NCBI GenBank assembly: GCA_022482625.1
Contig: JAKVOU010000001.1
Span: 2,838,784 to 2,902,783, forward strand
Source: Spirochaetia bacterium
GTDB taxonomy: Bacteria; Spirochaetota; Spirochaetia; Sphaerochaetales; Sphaerochaetaceae
Reading direction: 5' to 3'
DNA length: 64,000 nucleotides
Under the pieces are notes generated by a model. That model saw only the letters and a program-made list of their open reading frames with translations. It was not told the DNA's origin and made no database searches. The position numbers were made by a program, and so were the translations under genes. This document shows positions 51,973-62,052 of the stretch, one piece after another (positions within the stretch are counted from its first letter, which is position 1; each line of letters begins with the position of its first letter).

Positions 51973-54675
51973 ATGGAAAAAGATAATGAAAATAAGTTTT
52001 TAAACTCAGGAAAAATATATGTAATTTCATCAAGTCATAATGATATTGCTTATCTTGATTCTCCACTTGTTACCATTCGTTTTCGTAATGATATTATTAT
52101 TTCCAAAAGCATCGAGATGATGGAAAAAGATGCAAATTTCATCAATTCCATTGAATGTACATTGTTTATCAAAGACTTTTTGATCCTGCATCCTGAAATG
52201 TATGAACGTCTGCTTGCTGTAATGCAGTCAGGGCAGTTCCATGTCGGAGCTACGTATACCCAGCTCTATGAGACTTCAGTGACTTCCGAAGGTCTGGTAA
52301 GGCAATACTATCTGGGCAAACGTTGGCTGGAAAAAAAATTCCCAGGGGTTGTAACACGGTCAACTTGGAACGAGGATGTACCTGCCCGTGCAATGCAAGC
52401 TGCACAGGTAATGAAGAAATGTGGTGTAGACTATTTGTTTGTCAGCAGGATGGATGCAGGATTTTTCCGATGGTACAGTCCGGACGGAAGTTACGTAGAA
52501 GGATTCTCTTCAGGACATTATCACCATAACAGCCTTACGCAGTTGCTTGACATTCATTACAATGTGTATGATGAACAAGCCCATAGCGGTGCATCGCAGA
52601 TTGAAACTGCTTTACATATTTCTGATTCTGCTCGGCAGACTGTATTTCATTATTTGGAAAGGACAGCAGAAACATATTTCAATCCACGGGAAATCCCTTT
52701 CTTTTTTGTATTTCTCGCTGGACGGGATTATGATATTCCTCTTAATCTGGATACTTTTTTCTGTGATTTAAAGCATGATACTGTCCATGCCTTTCCACCG
52801 TTCAAGTATGCATCAGCAGAGACTGTGATGGATGAGGCAAATACGATACTTGTCCGGGATGATCAATGGAACACATATCACGGTGAACGACCAAACCTTT
52901 GGGTTTATCATGAGCCGACACATGCGGAAGCCTTCCGTTATAACAGGAACGGCTTACGAAAACTTACTGCAGCAGAAATTCTTTCCAGCATGGGTATGGC
53001 CCTGCTGGCTGACGGTGCCAGACGCTATGAAAAAACAGAAATTGATGACTGTTGGGCAAAATTACTATATCTGGATCATGGTTGGGGAGGATGTAACGGG
53101 CATATAACCGATGAAACTTATCTACAGAGCTCTAAAAAAGGGTATAAGAAAGCATGTTCCCTGATTGAACGAAAGGCCCAGGAACTTTCTGCTGCAATAA
53201 CTACTGAAGAAGGAGGAGACTACCTTACTGTGTTCAATACTACCCAGTGGTATAGGAAAAGTGAAGTGCATGTCGTCCTTGATTGGGAGCAACTACGAAC
53301 GGTATCCATCAGAATTGTTGGACCGGACGGGGTGGCTGTTCCCTACCAGGTTGTCGGGGAGCCTGCTCCTTATACTCTTGAGATCCTTTGTATGGTGGAA
53401 GTGCCTGCCTATGGATATACCAGATATCGGATTCTTCCCTCAGAAGCAATATCTCAGACTTCTGATGTGCATGTTGAGGAAACGAAGGATTTTATCCTGC
53501 TTGAGAATCAGTTCTATTCTATGCGGATTGCGCATGGGGGCATTACGAAATTATATGATAAATCGTGTGACCAAAATCTCTTAGCAGGACAACCAGGCTT
53601 AGGTGCCTTTGAAGTAGTCGAATTGAATTCTTATGGAAATGGGTCAGGTGAATTTTCAACAGTACAGCAACCTGATTTTCCGTATGGGATCGATGTTTCA
53701 AAATATGGTTTTTCAACCGGTTATACGGAATGTGCTTCAAACTATGGTATGCATTGGCATATACCCGCCCATGAAGGAGTTTTGCAGGCAAACGGGGAGG
53801 TGGCTACAATTATCGAAGGAGAGGCTCGTTTTCCACATTTTGTTCTTTTGGAAAAAATTACCTTATATAATACCATAAAGAAAATTGATGTATCGGTGGA
53901 AATTGAAGCCTGGGATGGAACAATGTACAAAGAGTTACGGATATTTCTTCCTCTTACCGAGGGCTTTCACAATATTTGCTATGAAGTACCAATGGGAATC
54001 TTACATGTATACAAGGATGAGGTTGCCGGTCCAATAGGAACTAAATTATTTGCTGATGATACACATACGTATTATCCTACCGATTGTCGTCAGATCCATC
54101 CCCGTGAAGTTCAATCTTGGATAGCAGCAGAAAGTACTACTGCAGCAGTTATGTTGTCATGTATTGATACCCCGACATTTGATTTTGTGAAATGTCCTGA
54201 AGGTATCATTTTACAACCTATTCTTCTTGCTTCTCGTCATAGTTCATTTCCCAAAGGTAATCCATATCCACAACGTGGAACTCATTCCTTCCATTTTACC
54301 TTGACAAGCAATAACTTGCCGTTGTCGAATTCATTGCATATGATAGAACAAGAGGCGTTCCCGTTGATTCCGTCAGTAGCTTATCATGTGCCCAGAATTG
54401 CTGATGGTCTGCCTTTGCAGGCATCTGTGTTTTCAGAAGATGAGAATGTACGGATCAGCTGTATCAAGAAGGCTGAGGATTCGGATGAACTTGTTGTACG
54501 GGTCTATGAACCTTTTGGCAAAAAGCAGAGTTTTTCGTTTGCTTGCTGCAAGCCAATCCAATATGTAAGGAAATCAGATATGCTTGAATATGGCGGCAAG
54601 GAAATGCCTTGCAGTACACTTTCGGATACTATTGACCCTTATGCAATTGAAACCTATTGCATAGGCATGGCATAG
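51973..54675 (+). CDS. GH38-like alpha-mannosidase, divergent
   Basis: 900 residues. The N-terminal SSSHNDIAYLDSP (H22, N23, D24) corresponds to the first zinc site of GH38, and STWNEDVPARAMQAAQVM, with D135, occupies the nucleophile region, in place of the usual D-x-F-G-H. YHEPTHAEAFRYNRNGLRKL and LYLDHGWGGCNGHITDETY are further catalytic-domain blocks. The C-terminal half has beta-sandwich character with KITLYNTIKKIDVSVEIEAW. The ATG at 51973 has GGA 7 bases before it. It is divergent from the importer operon and precedes the ROK regulator. Likely a mannosidase of altered specificity; family level is sure, substrate is not. Confidence 0.85.
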   Translation: MEKDNENKFLNSGKIYVISSSHNDIAYLDSPLVTIRFRNDIIISKSIEMMEKDANFINSIECTLFIKDFLILHPEMYERLLAVMQSGQFHVGATYTQLYETSVTSEGLVRQYYLGKRWLEKKFPGVVTRSTWNEDVPARAMQAAQVMKKCGVDYLFVSRMDAGFFRWYSPDGSYVEGFSSGHYHHNSLTQLLDIHYNVYDEQAHSGASQIETALHISDSARQTVFHYLERTAETYFNPREIPFFFVFLAGRDYDIPLNLDTFFCDLKHDTVHAFPPFKYASAETVMDEANTILVRDDQWNTYHGERPNLWVYHEPTHAEAFRYNRNGLRKLTAAEILSSMGMALLADGARRYEKTEIDDCWAKLLYLDHGWGGCNGHITDETYLQSSKKGYKKACSLIERKAQELSAAITTEEGGDYLTVFNTTQWYRKSEVHVVLDWEQLRTVSIRIVGPDGVAVPYQVVGEPAPYTLEILCMVEVPAYGYTRYRILPSEAISQTSDVHVEETKDFILLENQFYSMRIAHGGITKLYDKSCDQNLLAGQPGLGAFEVVELNSYGNGSGEFSTVQQPDFPYGIDVSKYGFSTGYTECASNYGMHWHIPAHEGVLQANGEVATIIEGEARFPHFVLLEKITLYNTIKKIDVSVEIEAWDGTMYKELRIFLPLTEGFHNICYEVPMGILHVYKDEVAGPIGTKLFADDTHTYYPTDCRQIHPREVQSWIAAESTTAAVMLSCIDTPTFDFVKCPEGIILQPILLASRHSSFPKGNPYPQRGTHSFHFTLTSNNLPLSNSLHMIEQEAFPLIPSVAYHVPRIADGLPLQASVFSEDENVRISCIKKAEDSDELVVRVYEPFGKKQSFSFACCKPIQYVRKSDMLEYGGKEMPCSTLSDTIDPYAIETYCIGMA

Positions 54676-54745
54676 TATTGATGAGTGCTATGCTGAGTAA
54701 AAGGGTTATCGATCGAAGAACTAAAGCTATGACAGGAATTTGAAT

Positions 54746-55921
54746 GTGAATAATATAAATTCAGAATATATGAAAAATATCAACCGTTTTGAAATTCTAC
54801 AGATGATTTACCAAACAAAAGATATCAACCGGAATGTGATTACACAGACAACAGGACTTACAAGTGCTGCCGTGACTAAAATCATTAATTCACTTATCGC
54901 TGAGGGAGTTGTCTCAGAAAAATCGTTTTATAGTGAATTCAGGAAACGAAGGTCCAGATATCTTTCGATTTGTAGAGATACCTATGCTACGGTGATATTG
55001 TGTCTGTGCCGAAATATGGTCAAGGCTGCTATAGTTGATATAAGTGGTTCTATAATTTATTCCAGGGATTGCCAAGTCAGTTATGCAATGTTGGATGATT
55101 TTTTAATAGGTGATATTGTCAAGGATGTTTTTTCTCATATACAAGATGAAACTAAATGTCTTGGTTGTGTCTGTATTTCACCTGGTATCCGATCGGCAAA
55201 GAATATTGTTTCGGAAAATAGTTCGTCAAAATCCGTTCCTTTCTTTTGGAATATAGAAAAGATTCAAGCAATTGTCGAAAAAGCATACCATGTTCCTTTT
55301 TACACCGAAAACGACAGCAATGCAGCCCTTCTGGGGGAGATGTGGTTTGGAGCAGGAAGAGAGAGCAAAAATACTGTTCTGTATAATATAGGAAAAGGTA
55401 TTGGTTCCGCAGTCTGTTTGAATGGTTCCATTCTGAGTGGTTATCAGAATAGTTCCATTGAAATTGGTCATGTGACGATTAATTTCAATGGACCGCAATG
55501 TGCATGTGGAAACCGCGGTTGTTTGGAACTATATGCCGGGCTTGATCATTTCCAAGGCAAACTAGCAACTTTCAATGAGAAGCATGAAACTAATTATTCT
55601 TTGGAAGAAACCTTTTCCCGAGCTCGAAATGGAGATGAGGCATGTAATTCATTTGTACATGAATATGCATTGATGGTTGCCGAAGGGGCTGTCATTCTAG
55701 CTAATATGTTTAAACCTGAAAAAATTATCGTGACAACGAATGAGGCAGATTTCCTTTATCTTCCACCTATCATAGAAACTATCAAGGAAGAAGTTTTTTC
55801 AAGGATTTTTTCAATTAGTGAACAGAAAGTCAAGATTGAGGCTTCGACATTACGTAGTAACGGTTACATGCTCGGAGGTGTTGCCGTGGCTGTTAGAAAA
55901 TATTTCCTCGGTGATAAGTAA
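54746..55921 (+). CDS. ROK-family transcriptional regulator
   Basis: 391 residues. A winged helix-turn-helix (NRNVITQTTGLTSAAVTKII, about residues 25-45) precedes the ROK sugar-kinase-like domain: PFYTENDSNAALLGEMWFGA, IGKGIGSAVCLNG, IEIGHVTINF and the zinc motif CACGNRGCLE. The start is GTG 54746 or TTG 54740, with AGGAA upstream; no ATG is suitably placed. In NagC/XylR-type regulators the ROK domain binds the inducing sugar. Its position 70 bases after a mannosidase and the palindromes at 51806-51879 make it the likely local regulator. Confidence 0.92.
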   Translation: MNNINSEYMKNINRFEILQMIYQTKDINRNVITQTTGLTSAAVTKIINSLIAEGVVSEKSFYSEFRKRRSRYLSICRDTYATVILCLCRNMVKAAIVDISGSIIYSRDCQVSYAMLDDFLIGDIVKDVFSHIQDETKCLGCVCISPGIRSAKNIVSENSSSKSVPFFWNIEKIQAIVEKAYHVPFYTENDSNAALLGEMWFGAGRESKNTVLYNIGKGIGSAVCLNGSILSGYQNSSIEIGHVTINFNGPQCACGNRGCLELYAGLDHFQGKLATFNEKHETNYSLEETFSRARNGDEACNSFVHEYALMVAEGAVILANMFKPEKIIVTTNEADFLYLPPIIETIKEEVFSRIFSISEQKVKIEASTLRSNGYMLGGVAVAVRKYFLGDK

Positions 55922-56268
55922 CGTAGCAGTATCTGCAGGAAATTCGTCATTTTGGGGTGGGGCGATACCGGACATGGTTGTGAATTGCATGTGCGGTTGC
56001 AGCCGTAGATTCCGTGATTTCCTGTTTGCTTGCCGCCGGATGTGAAGGTCGCAGTTGCGGTATGCAGGATGAAATTGACTTTCAGGTCACGCATCAGATC
56101 CTAGAACTGGCTGTCTGGAATGATTTTTTCTTAAGCTCAGTATCAGCTGAAGGATAATTGATTTTGGAAAAACACCGAGGGTAACGCAAGCTTTGTATGA
56201 CGACAATCTTTTCCTGGGATTGTTTTCCGAGGGTAATAAATGGTATGTCGGCTATGCCGTCCTCATTG
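55922..56268. other. Intergenic region without a supported gene
   Basis: About 350 bases between the converging ROK and GntR/LacI genes. It is more GC-rich than most gaps here. CCGAGGGTAA occurs twice (about 56185 and 56230). No open frame, hairpin terminator or IS end was convincing. Confidence 0.4.
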
Positions 56269-57387
56269 TCATGAAAGTTCTGGCGATACGGAATCCCTGT
56301 AGCTGATTTCGTGAGGTACGATGATCCTCACATTGTTTGGTTGTTCAGGATGCTGTATGGTAAAGTCCAGGTTACGTGCTGCCAGCTTTGCCATGAGCGG
56401 GATATTCGTGTTGACAGTCGTAAGGGCAGGCATGGAATATCTGTCTTGGTCAAGACCATCGAAACCCACTATGCTGACGTCCTTTGGCACTGACATTCCC
56501 AGTTTGTTGACTGCCTGCATGGCTCCGAGGGCAAGGCTGTCATTGAAGGCAATGATTGCCGTAGGATGGGATTTGCCTGATGAAAAAAGTTCAAGGGTCT
56601 TGTCATAGGCGGTTTCCGTTTCCCAATCCGTTTCTATTATCGTCGGTTCAGGGACCTGATGTTCACTGAAGGCGTAATGGCAACCCAGCAGTCTTTCCTG
56701 GGTCGCAATATATGAGGTGATTCCTGACAGAAGCGCGATTTTCTTATGCCCTTGCCTGATGATGTACTCGCAGATATCTTTCATACCATAGATATTGTCA
56801 GCCAGGATTGAGCAAAGCCTGGGATGATATGCATTGATCAATACGGTCGGGATCTTTTTCTCCAAAGTCGTCTGGATGGCTTTTTCATCGATATTGCTCA
56901 ACAGTATGATGCCGGACAGATGCCTGCCTTCAAGTATGTCTGCCAATGTATCAGTACCTTCCAAGGCCGAATAATAGAATGAATATCCCTTGGAATGGAA
57001 TTCTTTTTCAGCAAAATAGAACATCTCGGAATAAAAGGGTTGGGATATCCTGTCTTTCTTATGCGTTGACGTAGGTATGAAGAAACCTATGGTTCCTCGT
57101 GATGCCTGTTGCCGGTCCTGCAGTTTTTTTTCATTTCTTGGTTGTTGGGAAACAGGCTTCGTAGTTTCATGGATGACCTTGGTTCCTATGCCGGGAATCT
57201 TTTTTACCAGTTGTTCATTGACGAGCATGAGCAGAGCTTTCCTGATGGTGATACGGTTCACATGGTATATGGAACAGAATTCATTTTCTGAGGGTAGCAA
57301 CATACCTTTGCCATATTCCCCTGAAAGAATCTTTTCCTTGATTGCATTATGTATTTCTTCATAGAGGAAAGTCTTTTCCTTGCTCAT
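56269..57387 (-). CDS. GntR/LacI hybrid regulator (AraR-like)
   Basis: 372 residues. An N-terminal GntR winged helix (LPSENEFCSIYHVNRITIRKA, about residues 32-52) is fused to a LacI-type sensor domain (residues 95-370, TIGFFIPTSTHKKDRISQPF, IIAFNDSLALGAMQAV, DVSIVGFDGLDQDRYSMPAL). This is the AraR plan, with an effector sugar bound by the C-terminal domain. The ATG at 57387 is preceded by GAGGAG. It is divergent from the sugar-acid operon at 57593, and three ACATGT sites lie between. Confidence 0.92.
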   Translation of the reverse strand: MSKEKTFLYEEIHNAIKEKILSGEYGKGMLLPSENEFCSIYHVNRITIRKALLMLVNEQLVKKIPGIGTKVIHETTKPVSQQPRNEKKLQDRQQASRGTIGFFIPTSTHKKDRISQPFYSEMFYFAEKEFHSKGYSFYYSALEGTDTLADILEGRHLSGIILLSNIDEKAIQTTLEKKIPTVLINAYHPRLCSILADNIYGMKDICEYIIRQGHKKIALLSGITSYIATQERLLGCHYAFSEHQVPEPTIIETDWETETAYDKTLELFSSGKSHPTAIIAFNDSLALGAMQAVNKLGMSVPKDVSIVGFDGLDQDRYSMPALTTVNTNIPLMAKLAARNLDFTIQHPEQPNNVRIIVPHEISYRDSVSPELS

Positions 57388-57460
57388 GTTTTGCTCCTCA
57401 TTGCTATTAAAACATAAAATCCCATGATGTAACAGTTGATTGTCTTGTATAAAATAATAC

Positions 57461-57567
57461 ATACATGTATACTACAAGTATGCTAAAATTTCAATATATT
57501 GAGAAAATTTAAAAAAGATATTGCTTATTATAGAACATGTGCTATACTTGTTTACAACATGTGCTAT
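57461..57567. promoter_or_regulatory. Operator cluster and promoter of the sugar-acid operon
   Basis: ATACATGTAT (57461-57470) is a perfect palindrome near the regulator gene. AACATGTGCTAT occurs twice as a direct repeat, at 57534-57545 and 57556-57567, 22 bases apart (two helical turns). A promoter is likely: TTGCTT (57521-57526), 16 bases, TATACT (57543-57548), with the first repeat between -35 and -10 and the second just downstream. Binding would block transcription. Confidence 0.55.
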
Positions 57568-57592
57568 GTATGTAGTACAGCAAGGAGTACAT

Positions 57593-59245
57593 ATGATACA
57601 GGAATGGAATGAAGAAGCATTGGATCATCGCAATGCCCTTCTGTTTGCAATGCACATTGACCCTAAGGATGTCGATCGCCCTGTAATAGGAATAGTAAAT
57701 GCCTGGAATGAAATGAATCCGGGACATTTTCCATTTGCTGATGTCGTTTCTGAGATCAAGCAGGAAATATATCAGGCCGGTGGATTGGCTCTTGAACTTC
57801 CCGTTACCGGCATCTGTGACGGTATGTGTTCAAATACGCCGGGGGACCGTTATACCCTTCCTTCCAGGGACTTGGAAGCAATGGAAGTCGAGACGGTCGC
57901 ACAGGTAAACCAGCTGGAAGGGATGGTATTGCTCGGGACCTGTGACAAGATTATCCCCGGTATGCTGATGGGAATCATGAAGGTCAATATTCCTTCGGTA
58001 ATGTTGACCGGCGGATATATGGCCGCAGGACATTACCATGGCAGGATGCTTACGCTTACACATACGAAGCAGGCCTATGCTGCGTATACCGCCGGCAATA
58101 TCTCACGCGAGGAATATAAGGAAGTTGTCAAACACGCCTGTCCTTCTCCCGGAGCCTGTCCTTTCATGGGAACGGCAAATACCATGTGCGCCACTGCCGA
58201 ACTGCTGGGCTTTTCTCCGTTCGGCAATGCGAGTGTCCGTAGCCAGACAGACAAATGGCATGGAATGGCCAAGCAGGCCGGCAGGACCATCATGGAACTG
58301 GTCAAAAAGGAAATCCGTCCCTTGGATGTCGTCAATGAAGCCAGCTTCCTCAATGTCATCCGTTATATGATGGCTACCAGTGGTTCGACGAATTCGATTC
58401 TGCATATTCCTGCCATTGCAAAGATGGCCGGATATAAGATTACTCCGGAAGTCTTTGATAAGATAAGCAGGGAAGTGCCTTGCATCAGTGCAATCTATCC
58501 TAATCATCCTACGTATACCATGGAGGATTTCGATAAGGCCGGAGGCCTGAATGCCGTGGTCGGTGAACTGCTGAAGGGAGATAAGATCGATGGTTCCGTC
58601 CATGGAATGTTCGGGACGGTGGAGGAGATGGCATTGGATTCCCTTTCCAAGGATGAAAAAGTCATCGCTTCTGTTGCGGCCCCTTTTTCTCCCCATGGTG
58701 GCTTGGCCGTGCTGAAGGGAAACATAGCAACCGACAGCTGTATCGTCAAATACTCTGCAGTACCTGAGGATGCACGGATTTTTGCCGGTCCAGCGAAGGT
58801 ATATGATTCCCAGGACGAGGCTTGGCATGCACTCCTTGAGGACAGAATCCGGAAGGGAGATGTGGTGATCATCCGATACGAAGGGCCAAAGGGTTCTCCC
58901 GGGATGCCACATATGGAAACTTTCATGGCTGCTGTACTGGGAAAGAAGCTTGGTTCTTCGATTGCCTTGGTTTCCGACGGAAGGTTCTCCGGAGCTACAG
59001 GAGGCCTGGCTATAGGACATGTAAGTCCTGAGGCTTATGAAGGCGGCAACCTTGCTCTCCTTCAGGACGGCGATATGGTTCATATTGATATTGAGGCCAG
59101 GACATTGGTAGCTGATGTTTCAGACGAAGAATTCCAGCAAAGGAAGAAGAATTGGCAACCTGTCAGGAAACCGGCTTCAGGTTATTTGGAGCTTTTCAGG
59201 AGAATGGTTCTTCCGACAGATCAAGGTGCGACGATCTTACAGTGA
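57593..59245 (+). CDS. IlvD/Edd-family sugar-acid dehydratase
   Basis: 550 residues, the usual length. Iron-sulfur ligands and active-site blocks: [20 protein letters not shown] (C117), and [14 protein letters not shown] (C189), with [20 protein letters not shown] at the C-terminus holding the substrate-binding region. The family comprises dihydroxyacid dehydratase for branched-chain amino acids and the related aldonate dehydratases. Position in an operon with an alcohol dehydrogenase and a cupin, and control by a sugar-type regulator, favour a sugar-acid dehydratase that makes a 2-keto-3-deoxy acid. The start at 57593 follows AAGGAG; upstream in-frame codons overlap the operator. Confidence 0.92.
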   Translation: MIQEWNEEALDHRNALLFAMHIDPKDVDRPVIGIVNAWNEMNPGHFPFADVVSEIKQEIYQAGGLALELPVTGICDGMCSNTPGDRYTLPSRDLEAMEVETVAQVNQLEGMVLLGTCDKIIPGMLMGIMKVNIPSVMLTGGYMAAGHYHGRMLTLTHTKQAYAAYTAGNISREEYKEVVKHACPSPGACPFMGTANTMCATAELLGFSPFGNASVRSQTDKWHGMAKQAGRTIMELVKKEIRPLDVVNEASFLNVIRYMMATSGSTNSILHIPAIAKMAGYKITPEVFDKISREVPCISAIYPNHPTYTMEDFDKAGGLNAVVGELLKGDKIDGSVHGMFGTVEEMALDSLSKDEKVIASVAAPFSPHGGLAVLKGNIATDSCIVKYSAVPEDARIFAGPAKVYDSQDEAWHALLEDRIRKGDVVIIRYEGPKGSPGMPHMETFMAAVLGKKLGSSIALVSDGRFSGATGGLAIGHVSPEAYEGGNLALLQDGDMVHIDIEARTLVADVSDEEFQQRKKNWQPVRKPASGYLELFRRMVLPTDQGATILQ

Positions 59246-59256
59246 TGGAGGTATGT

Positions 59257-60303
59257 ATGATGGCAAAGAAAATGAAGGCTTTGTTGTTTCCGGCAGTCGA
59301 TGAGTATCAGTATATTGAAACAGATATACCCGAGATGGCAGATGACCAAGTGTTGCTTCAGGTAAAGGAAACCGGCGTCTGCCATGGGGATATCCTTGCT
59401 TTTACCGGCAAGCATCCCTATCGTATACCACCATTGGTATCGGGACATGAAATGGGTGGCATTGTCGTGTCGGTAGGGAAGGATGTCACGGATTTCAAGG
59501 TCGGAGACCGTGTGGCCGTGGAACCTCAGATCGGATGCGGGGTGTGTGAATTCTGCAGGAAGGGTGACTACAATGTCTGTGCAGACAAACGTATGATCGG
59601 AGTTGACGGTTGGTCAGGGACCTATGGTGAATATGTCGTTGCCTATCCATCTATGTGCATGAAGATTCCCAATTCCATGTCCTATGAGGAAAGTGCACTT
59701 ATAGAGCCTTTCTGTGTCGGCGTACATGCTGTCAGCCTTGCAGACCTGCATATCGGTGACACTGCCGCAGTATTGGGCGGTGGTACCATCGGCAATATGG
59801 TTCTGACTGCACTGACTCAGAAGGAACTTTCAGAAGTATTCTGTTCGGATTTGTCCGAGAAGAAAAATGAAAACAGCCTGAAACGGGGTGCAACCGTTGC
59901 CTTGAATCCCAAGCATGGGAATATCGTCGATGAAGTGCTGCGGCAGACTTCCGGCAGTGGGGTCGATGCTGTCTTTGTTACTTCATCCTATCCTGGGGTG
60001 ATGGATGATGCATTGCGGATCTGCAAGAAGAAAGGTGTGGTAGTGCTTATCGCTTTCCTTGACAGTACCATCAAGCTGAATACGGTCGGTTTGATCCAGC
60101 AGGGCGAACGTCGTATCGTAGGAAGCAACAGCTATACGATGAAGGATTACCGATGGGTCTTGGAACAGTATGGAAAGGGAACCTTGGATTTGAAATCGCT
60201 TATCACGAAGAAAGTTCCTTTTTCTGAGGGTGGAGCCGTCATCAAGGAAATGGCACATGGTCTTCTTCCTGATGAAATCAAAGTAATGATTTCAATGGAA
60301 TGA
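59257..60303 (+). CDS. Zinc-dependent medium-chain alcohol dehydrogenase
   Basis: 348 residues. Catalytic zinc ligands: C42 (TGVCHGDIL), H64-E65 (SGHEMGG). Structural zinc cysteines: CGVCEFCRKGDYNVC (C94, C97, C100, C108). The nucleotide fold starts with AAVLGGGTIGNMVL. It oxidises or reduces an alcohol or polyol using NAD(P). Start is 59257 or the adjacent ATG 59260, 11 bases after the dehydratase stop with GGAGG before it. Together with the dehydratase it probably converts a sugar or sugar-acid intermediate; the substrate is unknown. Confidence 0.92.
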   Translation: MMAKKMKALLFPAVDEYQYIETDIPEMADDQVLLQVKETGVCHGDILAFTGKHPYRIPPLVSGHEMGGIVVSVGKDVTDFKVGDRVAVEPQIGCGVCEFCRKGDYNVCADKRMIGVDGWSGTYGEYVVAYPSMCMKIPNSMSYEESALIEPFCVGVHAVSLADLHIGDTAAVLGGGTIGNMVLTALTQKELSEVFCSDLSEKKNENSLKRGATVALNPKHGNIVDEVLRQTSGSGVDAVFVTSSYPGVMDDALRICKKKGVVVLIAFLDSTIKLNTVGLIQQGERRIVGSNSYTMKDYRWVLEQYGKGTLDLKSLITKKVPFSEGGAVIKEMAHGLLPDEIKVMISME

Positions 60304-60331
60304 TAGCAGAGAACATCAATTGGAGAAAAAG

Positions 60332-60709
60332 ATGGACATAGTTGACTATACACAGCTGCAGGGTATGGAATTTCCGACTGGAAGAAAGACACAGGTATAC
60401 ATTGGCAAGAATGCGCCTGTTGCGGCAAAAAGCTTTTGCCAAGGTCTTGTCACCATTTATCCTGACGGGTCAGTTCCCGAGCATACGCATGACAATGAGG
60501 AAACGTATACGATTTTGTCAGGATCCGGGGAGATGACGGTCGGAGATGAAGTGCGCCGGGTACATGGCGGTGAGTGCATCTATATTCCTTCAGGCAAGGC
60601 CCATGGTCTGAAGAATGTGTCTTCTGAGGAAAATCTGGTCATGATGTTCGTGTATGCTCCTGCGACTATTGTTGATCATTGGGCACAGGAACTGGCGGCT
60701 GGAAAATAA
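60332..60709 (+). CDS. Small cupin-domain protein
   Basis: 125 residues forming a single cupin barrel. The metal motif is visible as PEHTHDNEETYTILSGSGE (His, His, Glu) and IYIPSGKAHGLKN (His). Such proteins are isomerases, dioxygenases or sugar-binding proteins. As the third gene of the operon it probably acts on the sugar acid, for example as an isomerase or lyase helper. The ATG at 60332 is preceded by GGAGAAAAAG; TTG at 60320 is less likely. Confidence 0.85.
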   Translation: MDIVDYTQLQGMEFPTGRKTQVYIGKNAPVAAKSFCQGLVTIYPDGSVPEHTHDNEETYTILSGSGEMTVGDEVRRVHGGECIYIPSGKAHGLKNVSSEENLVMMFVYAPATIVDHWAQELAAGK

Positions 60710-60766
60710 ATTCTTTTTATGTTCTGATTGTAATTTCTTTTACAGAAAAAGAAAATAAAAAAAACC

Positions 60767-60796
60767 TTGACAAGTCAGCATATTGTGTTATTAATA
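60767..60796 (+). promoter_or_regulatory. Possible promoter of the LIV-type transporter operon
   Basis: A consensus -35 TTGACA (60767-60772) is followed by TATTAA (60789-60794, 16-base gap). It lies in a 160-base gap between the cupin and binding-protein genes and suggests a separate start for the importer. Confidence 0.4.
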
Positions 60797-60868
60797 GTAT
60801 CTATATAATAGTTTTTGCTTAATTAAATTTTGCAAACGATTGCAGAAAAAATTAAAAAGGAAGGAACC

Positions 60869-62029
60869 ATGAAAATTATCGTAAAAAAATGTGTTACGGT
60901 GTTTTTTTGCGCCTTAGTGGCAACACTGGGTCTGTCTGCCCAGGGAAATGCAGAGAAGTCGGATTCTGAAATCGTCATTGGATGTATTCAAGATACAACA
61001 GGTCCGACATCGACCATGGGAAAGATGGTTGAAGAAGGAGCCCTGTATGCCATTGACGAAGTGAATGCAGCAGGAGGTATCAACGGAAAGACAATCAAGA
61101 TGATTACCTATGACACGAAGGGTGATGTAAATGAGGCTATCAATGCTTATACCCGTGCAGTTTCTACTGATAAAGTAAAAGCCATCATTGGGCCTCCAAT
61201 TGCAAATATTGCACTTGCTATTGCGCCGATTTCCGAGAAATATTCTGTTCCGATCATTGGTTTGGGCGTTGATCCTAAGTGCCAGCAGAAGACTGACGGT
61301 ACTACTTACAAGAATATGTTCTGCCTGCAACCTAGCACCATAAGCCAAGGGACCATCATGGCTGATTATGCAATCAAGGAACGGGGATGCAAGACTTTCG
61401 GGATTATCTACAACGAATCGAATGCCTATTCAGTCTCACTTGTCGATCCATTCTTGAATGCTGCTGAAAAAGCCGGTGCAACGATTGTTGACAAAGTAAG
61501 CTACAATGCCAATGACAAGGATTTCAAGACCTTGCTGAACGACATGATAAGTGCAAAAGTCGATGCAATTTATTCTCCGGGATATACACAGGAAATCATC
61601 CTGATTACCCAGCAGGCAAGGGCTCTGGGGTATAAAGGTGATCTGATCTTTGGTCTTGATGCATGTCCTCCGTTCAATACGTTGCTTGGAGAAGATGCTG
61701 ATGGTATCTATTTCATCAACAATTATGATGCAAGTGATCCGAAGTTGGTTTCAATAATCAATGATATGAAACAGAAGAAAAATCTTGACATTACCAACAA
61801 GTTCTTCCTTGGATATGATATCGGCAAAGTCATTGCACAGTCCTTTACCGAAGTCGGGACTGACAGCAAGGCTGTCAGGGACTACATTGAGCATCTTACA
61901 AATTTCAAGGGCATGACCGGTGATATTACCATTGATCCGGCAACACATTTCCCGACTGGTCTGAAGATGGTGATGTATACTTACAAGGGTACTACACCAG
62001 TGATGTTGGAACATTATTCTGCTGACTAG
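60869..62029 (+). CDS. LIV-type (HAAT) ABC transporter substrate-binding protein
   Basis: 386 residues. Signal peptide (MKIIVKKCVTVFFCALVATL then GLSAQ) and mature start GNAEKSDSEIVIGCIQD. The Peripla_BP_6 fold is clear from GPTSTMGKMVEEGALYAIDE, VNAAGGINGKTIKMI and the C-terminal HFPTGLKMVMYTYKG. LIV-type proteins bind branched-chain amino acids, amides, urea, aromatic acids and other small acids. Here it follows the sugar-acid genes, so an aldonate or related acid is a fair guess. The ATG at 60869 has GGAAGGA upstream. Confidence 0.93.
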   Translation: MKIIVKKCVTVFFCALVATLGLSAQGNAEKSDSEIVIGCIQDTTGPTSTMGKMVEEGALYAIDEVNAAGGINGKTIKMITYDTKGDVNEAINAYTRAVSTDKVKAIIGPPIANIALAIAPISEKYSVPIIGLGVDPKCQQKTDGTTYKNMFCLQPSTISQGTIMADYAIKERGCKTFGIIYNESNAYSVSLVDPFLNAAEKAGATIVDKVSYNANDKDFKTLLNDMISAKVDAIYSPGYTQEIILITQQARALGYKGDLIFGLDACPPFNTLLGEDADGIYFINNYDASDPKLVSIINDMKQKKNLDITNKFFLGYDIGKVIAQSFTEVGTDSKAVRDYIEHLTNFKGMTGDITIDPATHFPTGLKMVMYTYKGTTPVMLEHYSAD

Positions 62030-62052
62030 GCTAGGGCTTCATCTTTGATTGT

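Noticed and set aside
58103-59083. 326-codon open frame opposite the dehydratase gene
   Set aside because: The plus strand encodes a full IlvD/Edd-type protein with cluster-binding cysteines; the minus frame has no family features or ribosome site.
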